Shown here one piece after another: positions 18,064 to 27,609 of a stretch of DNA of 64,000 nucleotides. A model generated the notes under the pieces. That model saw only the letters and a program-made list of their open reading frames with translations. It searched no databases and was not told the origin of the DNA. The translations under genes and the position numbers were made by a program. Source of the DNA: JAFAQB01 sp046724555 (GTDB taxonomy: Archaea > Thermoproteota > Nitrososphaeria > Nitrososphaerales > Nitrososphaeraceae); contig JBKOWU010000058.1 of the NCBI GenBank assembly GCA_046724555.1, positions 1 through 64,000 of the forward strand, in the 5' to 3' direction. How positions within the stretch are numbered: position 1 is the first letter of the stretch; each line of letters starts with the position of its first letter.

Positions 18064-18322
18064 CCAACGGTTATTAGCCCTCGCTAAGCCACACGTAGAT
18101 ACCGATGTGGAAGAGGCCCAAGAACAGCAACAATTTGTCTGAATATAGAAAACTGAGGGCCCAGGCTTCTCAGTACTTGTTGTAAAGCGAATTATCAAGT
18201 AACTTCTGCTATGGATAACCCTTAAAAAAACAGATCGTGCCTCCAGCTATCTAATGTATGCACACGGAGACTAAATAGAAACGACTAAATCTGACCAATA
18301 TTGGATATATGCTGAAAAAGAT

Positions 18323-18919
18323 ATGGCTTTTCAATTTATGCCCGGTGCCACAGCTGTAGGAATTTCTTATCAGAATGGGATTGTTTTAGGAGCAGAAAAA
18401 CGAGTTTCGTATGGCAATTTCGTAGTGAACAAGAACACAAAAAAAACATTTTCTGTAACAAATGAGGTTGGCGCAGCCTGTGCTGGGATGATTGCGGATA
18501 TGCAAGTTCTAGTAAGGCAAGTAATCGCTCTGGCTAAGATCCGGAAACTAGAAACCAGACGTAATGTAGCGCCAAATTCGATAGCGAAACTAATGTCTGT
18601 TATTATGTTCGAAAGACGGTTTTTTCCCCTTCTTACTCAGGTAATTGTCGGGGGTATTGGCACCAAAGCGGAAATATATACGTTGGATCCTCTCGGGTCG
18701 GTACTTCCTGATGATTATGCCGCCGTAGGAACGGGTGCTGAAATGGCACTAGGTATCTTGGACAGCGAATATAACCATAGTATGTCACAAGAAAAAGCTA
18801 AAGATCTAACAATCAAATCAATCAAATCATCGATTCAAAGGGATGCGTCGAGCGGAGATGGTATAGATTTATTATTTATAACAACTAAAGGCTGGCATGA
18901 AGAATCAATGGCCTTTTGA
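18323..18919 (+). CDS. psmB: Proteasome beta-type subunit lacking the catalytic N-terminal threonine
   Basis: A 198-residue beta-subunit fold of the 20S core. The usual maturation site G-T-T-T-V-G is PGATAVG here, so the residue that would become Thr1 is alanine. The Asp17-equivalent is Glu (GAEKRVS instead of ADKRAT); the Lys33 region NTKK is kept. The later GGIG, VGTGAEMALGILD and SSGDGIDLL segments are normal. Archaea with two beta genes often have one inactive structural subunit, and this fits that role. It would assemble with an active beta paralogue and alpha rings, not seen here. Confidence 0.88.
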   Translation: MAFQFMPGATAVGISYQNGIVLGAEKRVSYGNFVVNKNTKKTFSVTNEVGAACAGMIADMQVLVRQVIALAKIRKLETRRNVAPNSIAKLMSVIMFERRFFPLLTQVIVGGIGTKAEIYTLDPLGSVLPDDYAAVGTGAEMALGILDSEYNHSMSQEKAKDLTIKSIKSSIQRDASSGDGIDLLFITTKGWHEESMAF

Positions 18920-19039
18920 ACGAACAGGCCAGTGTCTAGCGCATGGTTACCAATGCTTATCGAACTTTTATTGTAGATTCTCACTTTAGATTCTCGTCCT
19001 TTGATAGATTAAAAAGCCTTTAAGGTTAGCATCAACCAA

Positions 19040-19519
19040 CTATGTTATTTGTTTATGCGCTTCCCAATACTCATCGCTTATGTAGTGCAAATTATCGATT
19101 ATGTATCCTTTTAACTTAGCCGCTGCGGTTTCACTGTCCTCCATTGCGATACCAGTAGCCAGCGCCTTTAGATGAACCTCATCTTTAACAACGACTATGT
19201 CGTCTTTCTTAAAAATGTCAAATTTCGTAATGCCTGGCCTCATTATTTTTGCGCCATTACAAACGAACTTGACCGCACCCATGTCAACTAGTACGGACGG
19301 AAAACGTTCCACCAACTTTGGTTCGCCTAAAAAAGGCAAGATAATATTCTGATTTATTTCGATAGCCGTAAAATTCTCGGATTTGATAATCCGTTTCCCG
19401 TCTGCGATTTCGTAAACCTTAAAACTTTTGGTCCTGGGTAGAATATCTTCCGGCCATTTCTTTTTAATTATTTCAGTCACGGCAGAGCTATCTCTTTTCG
19501 AGAGAACAGATATTCTCAA
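19040..19519 (-). CDS. PUA-domain RNA-binding protein (MCT-1/Tma20-like)
   Basis: A 159-residue protein starting at TTG. A pre-PUA region of about 75 residues precedes a C-terminal PUA domain (VDMGAVKFVCNGAKIMRPGI ... KDDIVVV). This is the arrangement of archaeal homologues of MCT-1/Tma20, which act in translation re-initiation and ribosome recycling in eukaryotes. A T/A-rich TATA-like sequence 20-25 nt upstream suggests a leaderless TTG start. It is convergent with the proteasome gene. Confidence 0.82.
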   Translation of the reverse strand: MRISVLSKRDSSAVTEIIKKKWPEDILPRTKSFKVYEIADGKRIIKSENFTAIEINQNIILPFLGEPKLVERFPSVLVDMGAVKFVCNGAKIMRPGITKFDIFKKDDIVVVKDEVHLKALATGIAMEDSETAAAKLKGYIIDNLHYISDEYWEAHKQIT

Positions 19520-19690
19520 TAATATCAGCGTTTTAAAAAATATGGGTTTTTATAATACCTATCATGCATGAACGGAAGGAATGTGAACGCTAGCGAAATG
19601 GATTTGCAATTAGTGTTTGATGCTTGTATTGTCATCATTACCGACATCCGATAACCGACTCCCTTACCACAATTTGATATCATTATAACC

Positions 19691-20290
19691 TCATACTTTT
19701 TCGAATTTTGAACTATAACACCTCAAAAATAGCCGGTCATATAGTTGTTTGACTATGCTGGCAGTAGCTCCCCATATTACTTCACTCTTGTATTTGAATA
19801 TAAACCTGTCTTTGGTAGATATATAGTCGTGTAGTCTATCAGAAGCAATGGTATTTAACAAGCCTACCAGAGGAACGTCAAGAATGCATTGTACTTCATC
19901 TAAGAGAATCCTTGGTTTGGGTATTTTATCTTGTACTGTAATGTATGGAGTTATAAGATAGTTTGAGGTTACAGTCCTAACGGGCTCTAAACTCCCGCAT
20001 ATATCCTTCTCTGTGAAGGCAAGGCCCACTTCTTCTCTCGTTTCTCTTAAAGCAGTAAAATATAGTTCCCTGTCCTCTTTTACAAACGTTCCACCTGGGA
20101 AGCATACTTCGTCAGCGTGTGATTTCAGGCCAGAACTGCGCTTAGTAAACAATATTCGAGGTAATCCATAACCATAATGAATTATTAAGAGAACCGATGC
20201 CATTAGAGGTCTGTCACGACCCCGCGCGCACTTGAAGTCGGGTCGTGTTACTGGGTCTAAACATGTTAAAATATCTTCCCTCTTAATCAT
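19691..20290 (-). CDS. NUDIX hydrolase, CoA pyrophosphatase-like
   Basis: A 199-residue NUDIX protein. The box runs GGTFVKEDRELYFTALRETREEVGL (about residues 68-92, with REEVG). It is preceded by KSHADEVCFPGG, the UPF0035-type extension that marks CoA/ADP-ribose-type pyrophosphatases (NudL family). It would hydrolyse CoA or related nucleotide diphosphates to limit toxic or oxidised forms. It sits next to the PUA gene on the same strand with a gap of about 170 nt. Confidence 0.83.
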   Translation of the reverse strand: MIKREDILTCLDPVTRPDFKCARGRDRPLMASVLLIIHYGYGLPRILFTKRSSGLKSHADEVCFPGGTFVKEDRELYFTALRETREEVGLAFTEKDICGSLEPVRTVTSNYLITPYITVQDKIPKPRILLDEVQCILDVPLVGLLNTIASDRLHDYISTKDRFIFKYKSEVIWGATASIVKQLYDRLFLRCYSSKFEKV

Positions 20291-20518
20291 CTGTTGTTCT
20301 CTATTCTAATATTGCCAAAGTCGGGATGTAGTAAATAAAAATTATGCTAATCTCAACAATCTACATACTCTATTCACGTATTATTATAATAATTTGACAC
20401 ATAAAAATAATCCTTGCGCCTAATACCAGGACATGGTCTTAATCTAAAGGAAGGGCAATTCCTGATTAAACCTCGCATTTAATAAACCCCAATACGAATC
20501 AAAAGGCTACACACGATA

Positions 20519-21292
20519 ATGAAACTAAGCTATGAATTGAACCCACCTAGGATTTTGAACAAAAACAATTTCGATATTTCCAATATTAATGAGCAAATTA
20601 AGCATTTTACAAGACGTGCAACGGCATTAACAGAATATGCTGATGGAATTCATATAACTGATTCAGTTCTAGGAATTGCTCGGATATCCAGCATCACTGC
20701 AGCAGGTTATGTTAAAAGATGTGGGAGTCCATTAAGTATCAGCTGCAGCCTTCGGGTTAGGGATAGAAATTTAACGTCAATTAGTCAATTCGTTTGTGAT
20801 GCAATTCTGGTTGGTGTTCAAGGTTTGTTAGTGTTGGCAGGGGACGAGCCCTCTGAGGGTCCAATAGGATCGGACTTGAAACCCAGCGAGGTGCTAAATC
20901 TGTTGCATAATAGAAAATATGACTCTCTCCTAGCCTTGAACCTCTCGGTACCGCACAAAATCAGACATAGGAATTCTATTCGGAGAAAACTTGATGCTAG
21001 ACCCAATGCACTTGTAACACAGTCGATTGTCTCGCTGGCCGATCTCGGAGAAATAGTTGATATTGCAAAACCTTTCAATATCAAAGTTGTTGCCTGTATT
21101 ATGGTTCCTTCACAAAAGAATACATCTTCGGCGGATGCCATTGGTCTGAACTGGAAGGAATATGCAAATAACCCAATTGATTTTGTATTGCAGGCAGCAA
21201 AAATAGCGGACGAAGTACTTATTACTTCTCCTAACAGTTTCGCATCTGGACTTGACTTATTAAAAGAGGTAAAGGGATTATTGAAGCATTAG
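20519..21292 (+). CDS. Methylenetetrahydrofolate reductase-like protein
   Basis: A 257-residue TIM-barrel protein of the MetF family. It shows SYELNPPR at the start, a LVLAGDEPSEGP segment equivalent to the flavin/folate site, and VVACIMVPSQKNTS. It is shorter than bacterial MetF (about 290) and lacks obvious NADH-binding parts, as do several archaeal MetF-like proteins. The likely reaction is 5,10-methylene-THF to 5-methyl-THF for methionine synthesis, but the electron donor is unknown. It is convergent with the ABC ATPase gene, overlapping by 4 nt. Confidence 0.72.
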   Translation: MKLSYELNPPRILNKNNFDISNINEQIKHFTRRATALTEYADGIHITDSVLGIARISSITAAGYVKRCGSPLSISCSLRVRDRNLTSISQFVCDAILVGVQGLLVLAGDEPSEGPIGSDLKPSEVLNLLHNRKYDSLLALNLSVPHKIRHRNSIRRKLDARPNALVTQSIVSLADLGEIVDIAKPFNIKVVACIMVPSQKNTSSADAIGLNWKEYANNPIDFVLQAAKIADEVLITSPNSFASGLDLLKEVKGLLKH

Positions 21293-22080
21293 AATGTTTC
21301 TTGCATTTTTCTGGCAGTCACAATCTCAGCTCTCAACTCGTCTATGACTTTTCTTTGATAATCATGTAAGTCACTATCCTCAGTTAACCTGGGTCTCCTA
21401 TAGTCAATGACAATTTCTTTTTTAACCTTCCCTGGCCTGCTTGTAAAGATTACGACCTTGTCTCCCAAGCATACAGATTCAATTATATTGTGCGTAACGA
21501 AAATAATGGTCTTTCTGGTTTTCGCCCATATTAGCTGTAATTCTACTAGAAGCAAGTCTCTGGTCTGAGAATCCAGTCCAGCGAAGGGCTCATCCATTAA
21601 AAGTACTTCTGGATCCATTACTAGTGCCCTCGCAATTGCAACTCTTTGCTTCATCCCACCAGACAATTGATAGGTAAATGCTTTAGAGAATTTTGTCAAC
21701 TGCATCATGTCAAGATAATGCATAGCTATTTCGTTCCTTTTCTTCTTCTCAACTCCTGCCATTCTGAGCCCGAATTCCACATTTTCAATAACATTCAGCC
21801 ACGGAAACAATGCATTTTCTTGGAATACCATGATCCTATCAGGACCGGTATTTGTTACTGGCCTCCCATTTAGAATAACCTCCCCTTGAGTAGGTCTATC
21901 TAATCCAGCTAAAATATTAAGGAGGGTAGATTTGCCGCATCCTGAAGGGCCAACGAAACATACAAACTGACCTTCGGCTATGGAGAGATTAACATCCTCA
22001 ATTGCCGTGATGTAGTCAATGCCATCTGTATGTGTTCGTCGAAATTTCTTAGTTACATTTTTGATCTGAACCTTAGCCAA
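21289..22080 (-). CDS. ABC transporter ATP-binding protein, nitrate/sulfonate/taurine type
   Basis: A 263-residue ABC ATPase with Walker A GPSGCGKST, Q-loop VFQENALFPW, signature LSGGMKQR, Walker B LLMDEPFAGLD, and the H-loop in VTHNI. The LFPWLNVIENVEFGL segment matches SsuB/TauB/NrtD-type ATPases. No permease or binding protein flanks it, so its partners are encoded elsewhere. The substrate is unknown. It overlaps the MetF-like gene stop by 4 nt. Confidence 0.88.
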   Translation of the reverse strand: MAKVQIKNVTKKFRRTHTDGIDYITAIEDVNLSIAEGQFVCFVGPSGCGKSTLLNILAGLDRPTQGEVILNGRPVTNTGPDRIMVFQENALFPWLNVIENVEFGLRMAGVEKKKRNEIAMHYLDMMQLTKFSKAFTYQLSGGMKQRVAIARALVMDPEVLLMDEPFAGLDSQTRDLLLVELQLIWAKTRKTIIFVTHNIIESVCLGDKVVIFTSRPGKVKKEIVIDYRRPRLTEDSDLHDYQRKVIDELRAEIVTARKMQETF

Positions 22081-22256
22081 CTATGAAATGTGCTCCTAGA
22101 AGAGAAGTTGAATAACCTAATCTAGAATTTAATCTTATGCCAATTCAATCAATAGTCACATTGTAAGCGTCTATAATGTGCCGAAAGATCAATGATTCAC
22201 TATAAACATGCACGATTAGTTTGGCCATCTGAGCCAGTACGCCTTTACATGAACTT

Positions 22257-23465
22257 TTACTGAAGAAGGGTTAAGATCTCCTTTATTCCGGCATCTGTTT
22301 TGAATCCGCGCTTATCGAGGCTAGTTTTTGAAGATCTATAGCCCGATCTTGATAGCCTTTCAATAGTCTTTGCAACAGAATGAGGACTGGTTTTTAATTT
22401 GGCGGCGATTTCGTCTGTAATAAAATAGTATGGGATATCGTCGTTCTCTTCGAAGCATGTACTTAACATAGATCTATCTACTATGGCATTATCCTGCAGA
22501 CCGGAACCAACTTTATTCAAGTTATACCTTTCCATCTTTTTGATCAAACACTTATCAAACAATCTTGAGATCCATAGTTGACCGGCGATGTTGAAGCTAT
22601 TTCCACACAAACCGCACGCATCTGGCTTATTGTATTGTTTAGATACCATCCTATTTCCGCACTTCTCACAATGCTGTATAAAGCCTAATTTATGATGGAC
22701 CATGTTTGCTTCTATACTGCTTAATTTGACTCTAGCATAGATTCTGATATATTGCGAGTAACTGTGAGCAAATAACGGTTCTATGCTCAGTCCAAACCTA
22801 GAGGCAGTCAAGCTTATCTGTGACAATAAAATCCGAATTGCAATTTCGTTTGTATAATGACACCTGATTGCCCTACCATAATATTTACGAAAACAAACAT
22901 CATTAAATTTTCCACATAATACTGCTGTATCAGTTGCAGTAACCGAAATTAAGCCGGAATCAAGAACAGATCTAAGCGCACAGTCAATATATGGAGCAGG
23001 AGATCCGAACGGATCCAAATCAAGCACGGCAAATCTGTCGCTTTTTTTTGTTTGACATGACAAAAGAAACTTACAGGCCTCGTTTACCGAGAAGTTACAT
23101 TTTCTTTCAACAAAATTTAAAACTGCATTTTTTTTTGACAACTCTATTGCAAGGGGATTCAAGTCATTTATGTAAACTTCGTCGATTTCCTGAACCTCTA
23201 CAGCTACCCTTAGGGCTCTTGCGCCGACTCCACTGAGCGGATCTGCATAAGTTTTTTGCTTTATGGTCATATCATGAAGAAACGCTCTATAAACAAGGAT
23301 AGATATATCACGGCTCAGTTTGGCTGAAGGATTAAAGAAAGCAGGGTTCTTTGGCGGAACTCGACTAGTTAGAGACAGGGCGGGAACAAGTAACTTTGTA
23401 TTCCCCTCTACAGTTTTGCCTGTTTCGTCTAATAGCACACTAACGACACGCATTCCAATCTGCAT
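22257..23465 (-). CDS. trm1: tRNA (guanine26-N2)-dimethyltransferase
   Basis: A 402-residue Trm1 protein using SAM to make m2,2G at position 26 of tRNAs. Key pieces are EGNTKLLVP near the start, the SAM motif ADPLSGVGARALR, the diagnostic LDLDPFGSPAPYID, and a C-terminal zinc site (HCEKCG ... CGLCG). The initiator tRNA-Met in this window has G26. It is divergent from RNase HII. Confidence 0.93.
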   Translation of the reverse strand: MQIGMRVVSVLLDETGKTVEGNTKLLVPALSLTSRVPPKNPAFFNPSAKLSRDISILVYRAFLHDMTIKQKTYADPLSGVGARALRVAVEVQEIDEVYINDLNPLAIELSKKNAVLNFVERKCNFSVNEACKFLLSCQTKKSDRFAVLDLDPFGSPAPYIDCALRSVLDSGLISVTATDTAVLCGKFNDVCFRKYYGRAIRCHYTNEIAIRILLSQISLTASRFGLSIEPLFAHSYSQYIRIYARVKLSSIEANMVHHKLGFIQHCEKCGNRMVSKQYNKPDACGLCGNSFNIAGQLWISRLFDKCLIKKMERYNLNKVGSGLQDNAIVDRSMLSTCFEENDDIPYYFITDEIAAKLKTSPHSVAKTIERLSRSGYRSSKTSLDKRGFKTDAGIKEILTLLQ

Positions 23466-23561
23466 CCAAAAATATAAACCAACAAGTACGCTTAAGCCAA
23501 ATTCATAATAGGTACTTGCTCTATAACAGATGCATAAAAGGATAGCATACTGTTGCAGTGT

Positions 23562-24227
23562 ATGAATAATACTGTTAGTATCGGCGGAGTTGATGAAGCA
23601 GGCCGCGGATCAATTATTGGGCCGCTAGTTGTCGCGGGAATAAGCTTCAAGAAGGACACTGTATTCGAACTGCGTAACATAGGCGTTAAGGACTCAAAAG
23701 CATTAACACCCAAGTCACGTGTTAACCTCTGTACTCAACTTAAGAAGATAGCCAGTTCGATTTGTATTTATAAAATGGATTGTCGCGTAATAGACCACAA
23801 TGTGAATTTGAAAAGCTTAAACAGGCTAGAGGCTAGGATGATGGCGCATGTAATAAGTAATCTTAAAGTTGATGAGGTGTTTGTAGATTCATGTGACGTT
23901 AATCCAGACAGATACAAGCATTGTATATTATCGTATCTCCCCACAGTAAAAGTAAAACTACGCTCTATGCATCACGCAGACAGGATAAATAGAGTTGTAG
24001 CTGCAGCCTCGATTGTAGCCAAAGTTACCAGAGATCAAGAAATAGAAAAAATTCGTAAGACACATTGCGATATAGGGAGCGGATATCCCTCTGACTACAA
24101 GACAATGGGATTTATCAGGGACTGGGTCTCAAAATATAAATGTGCTCCTAACTTTGCGAGGAGATCTTGGAGACCACTGAAACAGATGCTAGTAGAAATT
24201 GAGCGATATGAACTAGGTCATTTTTGA
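23562..24227 (+). CDS. rnhB: Ribonuclease HII
   Basis: From the ATG at 23562 the protein has 221 residues. GGVDEAGRGSIIGPLVVAG provides the first DE acidic pair, VKDSKAL follows, and VFVDSCDVN and HHADRINRVVAAASIVAKVTRD supply the other active-site acids. It removes RNA primers and single ribonucleotides from RNA:DNA hybrids. The frame extends to a TTG at 23553, but an A/T-rich TATA-like stretch near 23530-23537 favours a leaderless start at the ATG. It overlaps the 3' end of flpA by 10 nt. Confidence 0.93.
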   Translation: MNNTVSIGGVDEAGRGSIIGPLVVAGISFKKDTVFELRNIGVKDSKALTPKSRVNLCTQLKKIASSICIYKMDCRVIDHNVNLKSLNRLEARMMAHVISNLKVDEVFVDSCDVNPDRYKHCILSYLPTVKVKLRSMHHADRINRVVAAASIVAKVTRDQEIEKIRKTHCDIGSGYPSDYKTMGFIRDWVSKYKCAPNFARRSWRPLKQMLVEIERYELGHF

Positions 24228-24934
24228 TGATACTTAGCATGTATTATGCTATGGTCCTTATCAAACGGATCAAGATTGATAATCTGATCAATATGGAATC
24301 CGTTCTCTTGTAGCCTCTTTGCCTCACGGGCTACTACTGCTGGAGGGTCCATCGTCACGTCTATACTTCTTGTCTTGATGACTACTAAGATTGGGGCTCC
24401 TTGTTTAAGATAAGCGTGGCAGTTTACTATTGCGATATCAGTTTGGTCAGCTTGTGCTATATCTGAATAGACTAGGTCTACCTTACCAAAGATCGAGAAA
24501 TATGATTGAGGTTTTCTGGCATCCTCAATTATTGGCACGACATTTGCTCGCTTGGAAGCAACATTCTCTATTAGCTCTCTTCCGACTCTTATCGCTGGTT
24601 CTACTGCAAAAACAATTCCATCTAATCCCACTATGTCAGAAATATGGCTTACAGTTGTTCCTGTCGATGCGCCGAGATATAAAACTTTCATGGACTTCTT
24701 TATGGGCAGATCGTTTAGACCCTTTTTCATGGCCCCTGCTAGTTTGCTTCTGTAAGGGTCCCATACACGATATTCGGCTCCTTTCTGTTTTACTAGCTTT
24801 TCTCCATATACGCTGTTGCCTTCTACCAGATTAAGTGTTGCTAGCTGCCTTTGTCCATCAATTACTATCCATTTGACAATATCAAAGTGCGTATTATCAT
24901 CATTTTCTGTGAAAAGAGAGTTATTATTTGACAT
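24218..24934 (-). CDS. flpA: Fibrillarin-like rRNA/tRNA 2'-O-methyltransferase
   Basis: A 238-residue fibrillarin. Evidence is YRVWDPYRSKLAGAM, the SAM-binding VLYLGASTGTTVSHI, VEPAIRVGRELI, VYSDIAQADQ and the terminal DHSIIHAKY. It is the catalytic subunit of the box C/D sRNP that methylates rRNA and tRNA riboses guided by C/D sRNAs. It lies just downstream of nop5 (106-nt gap), the conserved archaeal pairing. Confidence 0.95.
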   Translation of the reverse strand: MSNNNSLFTENDDNTHFDIVKWIVIDGQRQLATLNLVEGNSVYGEKLVKQKGAEYRVWDPYRSKLAGAMKKGLNDLPIKKSMKVLYLGASTGTTVSHISDIVGLDGIVFAVEPAIRVGRELIENVASKRANVVPIIEDARKPQSYFSIFGKVDLVYSDIAQADQTDIAIVNCHAYLKQGAPILVVIKTRSIDVTMDPPAVVAREAKRLQENGFHIDQIINLDPFDKDHSIIHAKYHQK

Positions 24935-25040
24935 TCTAACACAGTTATGCTTGTGCTTTTATTTGCAATATAATCTAAGCAATTTGATTGAATTCAAGGT
25001 CACAGTTTACTCGCTTTTTAGTTTATAATTTGGAGAATGA

Positions 25041-26312
25041 TTAAAACCGGCGCTTTCCGAACTTGTTTTTAATCCTCTTTTTGCTTTTGGTAAATTTGCC
25101 CCGCCTTGAATCGGAAAACTGTTGTTGCTGACGCTGAATATGTTGATTAAACTTTCTACTTCTAATTTTATCTTCATCTGGTTCTTTGTATTTTTCCTTA
25201 ATTTCGGAAATCCTCTTCTCCAATTTGTTTAAAATAGACTGATCTTTGCCGGATCGTCTGTATAGATCAATCCTAGCCGCAATCGCAACCTTCGATGCGA
25301 CCGCTCTGGCGATTTTCCCACGCTGCCATTTTGGGGCAGAATGAACCATGGCGTGCTGGAATAATAAACCGTGCTTTGGAGGCCTAGCTCCGGACTTGAG
25401 GGCTCTAAATAATGCCTTTTCAGCACCTAGTACCTGAATAGTACTAGCGGAAGAGAACGCCAGTCTGTTCAAACTACCTGCTTTGGATATCAGTCTTGCC
25501 CCAACTAAAGCAGTCAATATCTGCTTTACATTGGGAGCAACAACTTCCATCGTATCTTCTAGATATTCAGCTATAATCCTACGTAGCTCAGACTCTAGTA
25601 AAACCTCGTTTGCAATTTTTTTTAGTATTTCAAGACTTTTACTAGAAGCATCTCCACCCTTGCTCCTCGTTGCTGCGTCAAGTATGATTTCTACCTTTCT
25701 GTCTTGGAGTCCAGCCTGCTCTAGCATCTGTTTAGTAATATTTTGCCTTAAACCAGCTTTTGCTACTATTTCTGCGTATAAATTGGGACTTTGGATCAAA
25801 TTGTCCAGCTCAGGAAAATGTAAGCCATACCACTCACGCATTCTAGTCGATAAAACATTCACTAGTTTATCCAACTCGTCCAATGCGCTGATTGCCTGTA
25901 TTATATGGAGATCCAGTTTTTCGGAGGCTTCTCTTACCCTAGTCGATGAAAATTCGATAGCAAAGTTTCTGAGCTTTTGCATGGCTTCCGCTTCGTTTTT
26001 GACAAGCTGGGATTTTACCATTAGCGCAGGTTTTTCATTTTGGATCTTTCTTTGCTCATCGTCGGACATTATATGGCTGTTCAATCCTGATTGTCTTAAA
26101 AGCAGCATTATACTTGCATCGTTAACAGATATCAAATCAAATGAATGTAATATTTCAGTCAGCTGATCGAGCTCAGCAGAGCTCTTGCCATCTTTCAGTA
26201 AACGATATGAGTGAATTGGGTTGTCAAATTTCCTTGAGGCTATTAAATTATTACTCTCATCAAACGCCGCAAGTCCGGTCTCTAGAAGCAAAACAGAGCA
26301 GATATTAGTCAT
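25041..26312 (-). CDS. nop5: Nop5 (Nop56/58) box C/D sRNP core protein
   Basis: A 423-residue protein. The N-terminal domain binds fibrillarin, a central coiled coil (about 120-170) mediates dimerisation, and a Nop domain (about 230-370) contains ALVGARLISKAGSL and GAEKALFRALKSGARPPKHG, which bind the L7Ae-kink-turn RNA complex. The C-terminus is a Lys/Arg/Gln-rich tail (QRQQQQ, KSKKRIKNK) typical of RNA binding. It is the scaffold of the C/D RNP together with fibrillarin encoded next to it. Confidence 0.94.
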   Translation of the reverse strand: MTNICSVLLLETGLAAFDESNNLIASRKFDNPIHSYRLLKDGKSSAELDQLTEILHSFDLISVNDASIMLLLRQSGLNSHIMSDDEQRKIQNEKPALMVKSQLVKNEAEAMQKLRNFAIEFSSTRVREASEKLDLHIIQAISALDELDKLVNVLSTRMREWYGLHFPELDNLIQSPNLYAEIVAKAGLRQNITKQMLEQAGLQDRKVEIILDAATRSKGGDASSKSLEILKKIANEVLLESELRRIIAEYLEDTMEVVAPNVKQILTALVGARLISKAGSLNRLAFSSASTIQVLGAEKALFRALKSGARPPKHGLLFQHAMVHSAPKWQRGKIARAVASKVAIAARIDLYRRSGKDQSILNKLEKRISEIKEKYKEPDEDKIRSRKFNQHIQRQQQQFSDSRRGKFTKSKKRIKNKFGKRRF

Positions 26313-26558
26313 TACTCACTCAATTCCTTGTATCATCTTATTAAAAAAGATAGCATCCATAGTATCGTTAATAGACTGCAGCCAGGAGAATCTCAACCTC
26401 ATAGTGTTTACATAGGAGCATCCTATTTCCGCTTTTACGATAGCATGCCCGATTTTATCTGGAATCTACTAAACGTGGGTACTTATCACCCTTGATCATA
26501 TAGCAATAATATCATATTATATTCACATTAAAATAAAAGATTAACGCTAAAATAGCAA

Positions 26559-26996
26559 ATGTTGTTTGGAAATAAAGGCAAGAAGAGTTCAGCATCGACA
26601 CCAAAAAAGCAGGTCCTTATCACTAGGCAGACTGCTGATGGCATTATTACATATTCCAAAACATGTCATCCAAATGAAGGAATCCTGATTTTGGGTGGAA
26701 AGAGTAACAAAAACGAGATAGTCGTCGACAGTCTGATTCTTCCTCCATTTTCAGTACATGGTCCATATTACTCTGGCTTCCCAAGCTATGATCTACCATT
26801 TGATCTTTCTTATGTGGGAACAGCGCATTCTCACCCGAGCGGCTCTAATAAGCCCTCTCTCGAGGATCTTAATAATTACTATGGTTTAGTATCTATAATC
26901 ATAAATTATCCATATACTTATGATACCATCGCCGCATTTGACAGAGACGGAAACCATATGAAATTGCAAATAATCACTGCTGTAAGTGAGAAATGA
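26559..26996 (+). CDS. JAMM/MPN+ metalloprotease
   Basis: A 145-residue single-domain protein with a complete JAMM zinc site: Glu40 (HPNEGILILGG), His90 and His92 (AHSHPSGS), Ser100 and Asp103 (KPSLEDL), exactly HxHx10D. Family members cleave isopeptide or C-terminal Gly-Gly bonds of ubiquitin-like proteins (Rpn11, AMSH, archaeal HvJAMM1) or help mature sulfur carriers. The N-terminal 20 residues are a basic, Ser-rich extension. It is divergent from nop5. A candidate substrate, a ubiquitin-like domain fused to an E1-like enzyme, is encoded at 41450. Confidence 0.85.
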   Translation: MLFGNKGKKSSASTPKKQVLITRQTADGIITYSKTCHPNEGILILGGKSNKNEIVVDSLILPPFSVHGPYYSGFPSYDLPFDLSYVGTAHSHPSGSNKPSLEDLNNYYGLVSIIINYPYTYDTIAAFDRDGNHMKLQIITAVSEK

Positions 26997-27264
26997 CCTG
27001 CTGAAAATTTTCAATATTTCCCAAGGCTAATAAGATTTTCAGAGCTAATTGACCTCGATAGATCGTAAGAACCTTTTATGTTCGTTCTCCTTATTGTTTT
27101 TGTACATGCATCTAATTGTTGCTCAATTATGTCATTTATCGTGCCTCAAAACCCCTTAGGGATAGGGATGGAGATTATAGGTGTATTCCATATTAAACAA
27201 GATTTAAACAAAATGAATATGTCCACCAAAATGTACAAATGCAAGTTATGCCTTTTCACTAGTA

Positions 27265-27609
27265 TTGACCCTAGAAGAACTGCGCGCGAAAGCATTATTT
27301 CAGAATACTATCGACGTATGGATAATGTTCTGCGAGGAAAAAGGACAAGAATGGTGGGATATTAGTGGTTACCGCGCATTCATAAATCACCTTCAAAGTA
27401 GCGGTGTCAGGATGCAAAAATTTCCCTTGTGCATCAAAGAATCAGGCGGAATATATGAAAGAGGGAGAGACAAGACAAAGTTCCTAGACGAACTATCTAA
27501 ACTCTCATCCGACGATGCATCAGCGTATACCATAAAGCTTTCAGACCCTTTGCTTAATGCAATAAGATCATTTCGAGCTATCAAGGCTAGCCAACAAGGT
27601 GGAACTTAG
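27265..27609 (+). CDS. Hypothetical protein, 114 residues
   Basis: No family was recognised. The predicted protein is soluble, with helical EELRAKALFQ, a Trp-rich EWWDISGYRAF segment and a Ser/Asp-rich C-terminal half. The best start is TTG at 27265, since the frame upstream has no ATG before a stop at 27214. A TATA-like GATTTAAAC near 27200-27210 would allow a short leader. It is convergent with the dipeptide permease gene with a 4-nt overlap. The codon pattern looks coding, but the N-terminus is uncertain. Confidence 0.55.
   Translation: MTLEELRAKALFQNTIDVWIMFCEEKGQEWWDISGYRAFINHLQSSGVRMQKFPLCIKESGGIYERGRDKTKFLDELSKLSSDDASAYTIKLSDPLLNAIRSFRAIKASQQGGT

Noticed and set aside
27078..27365. 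Alternative 95-codon frame overlapping the hypothetical gene at 27265
   Set aside because: It overlaps in a different phase and is less protein-like than the 27265 frame; only a single CxxC pair.
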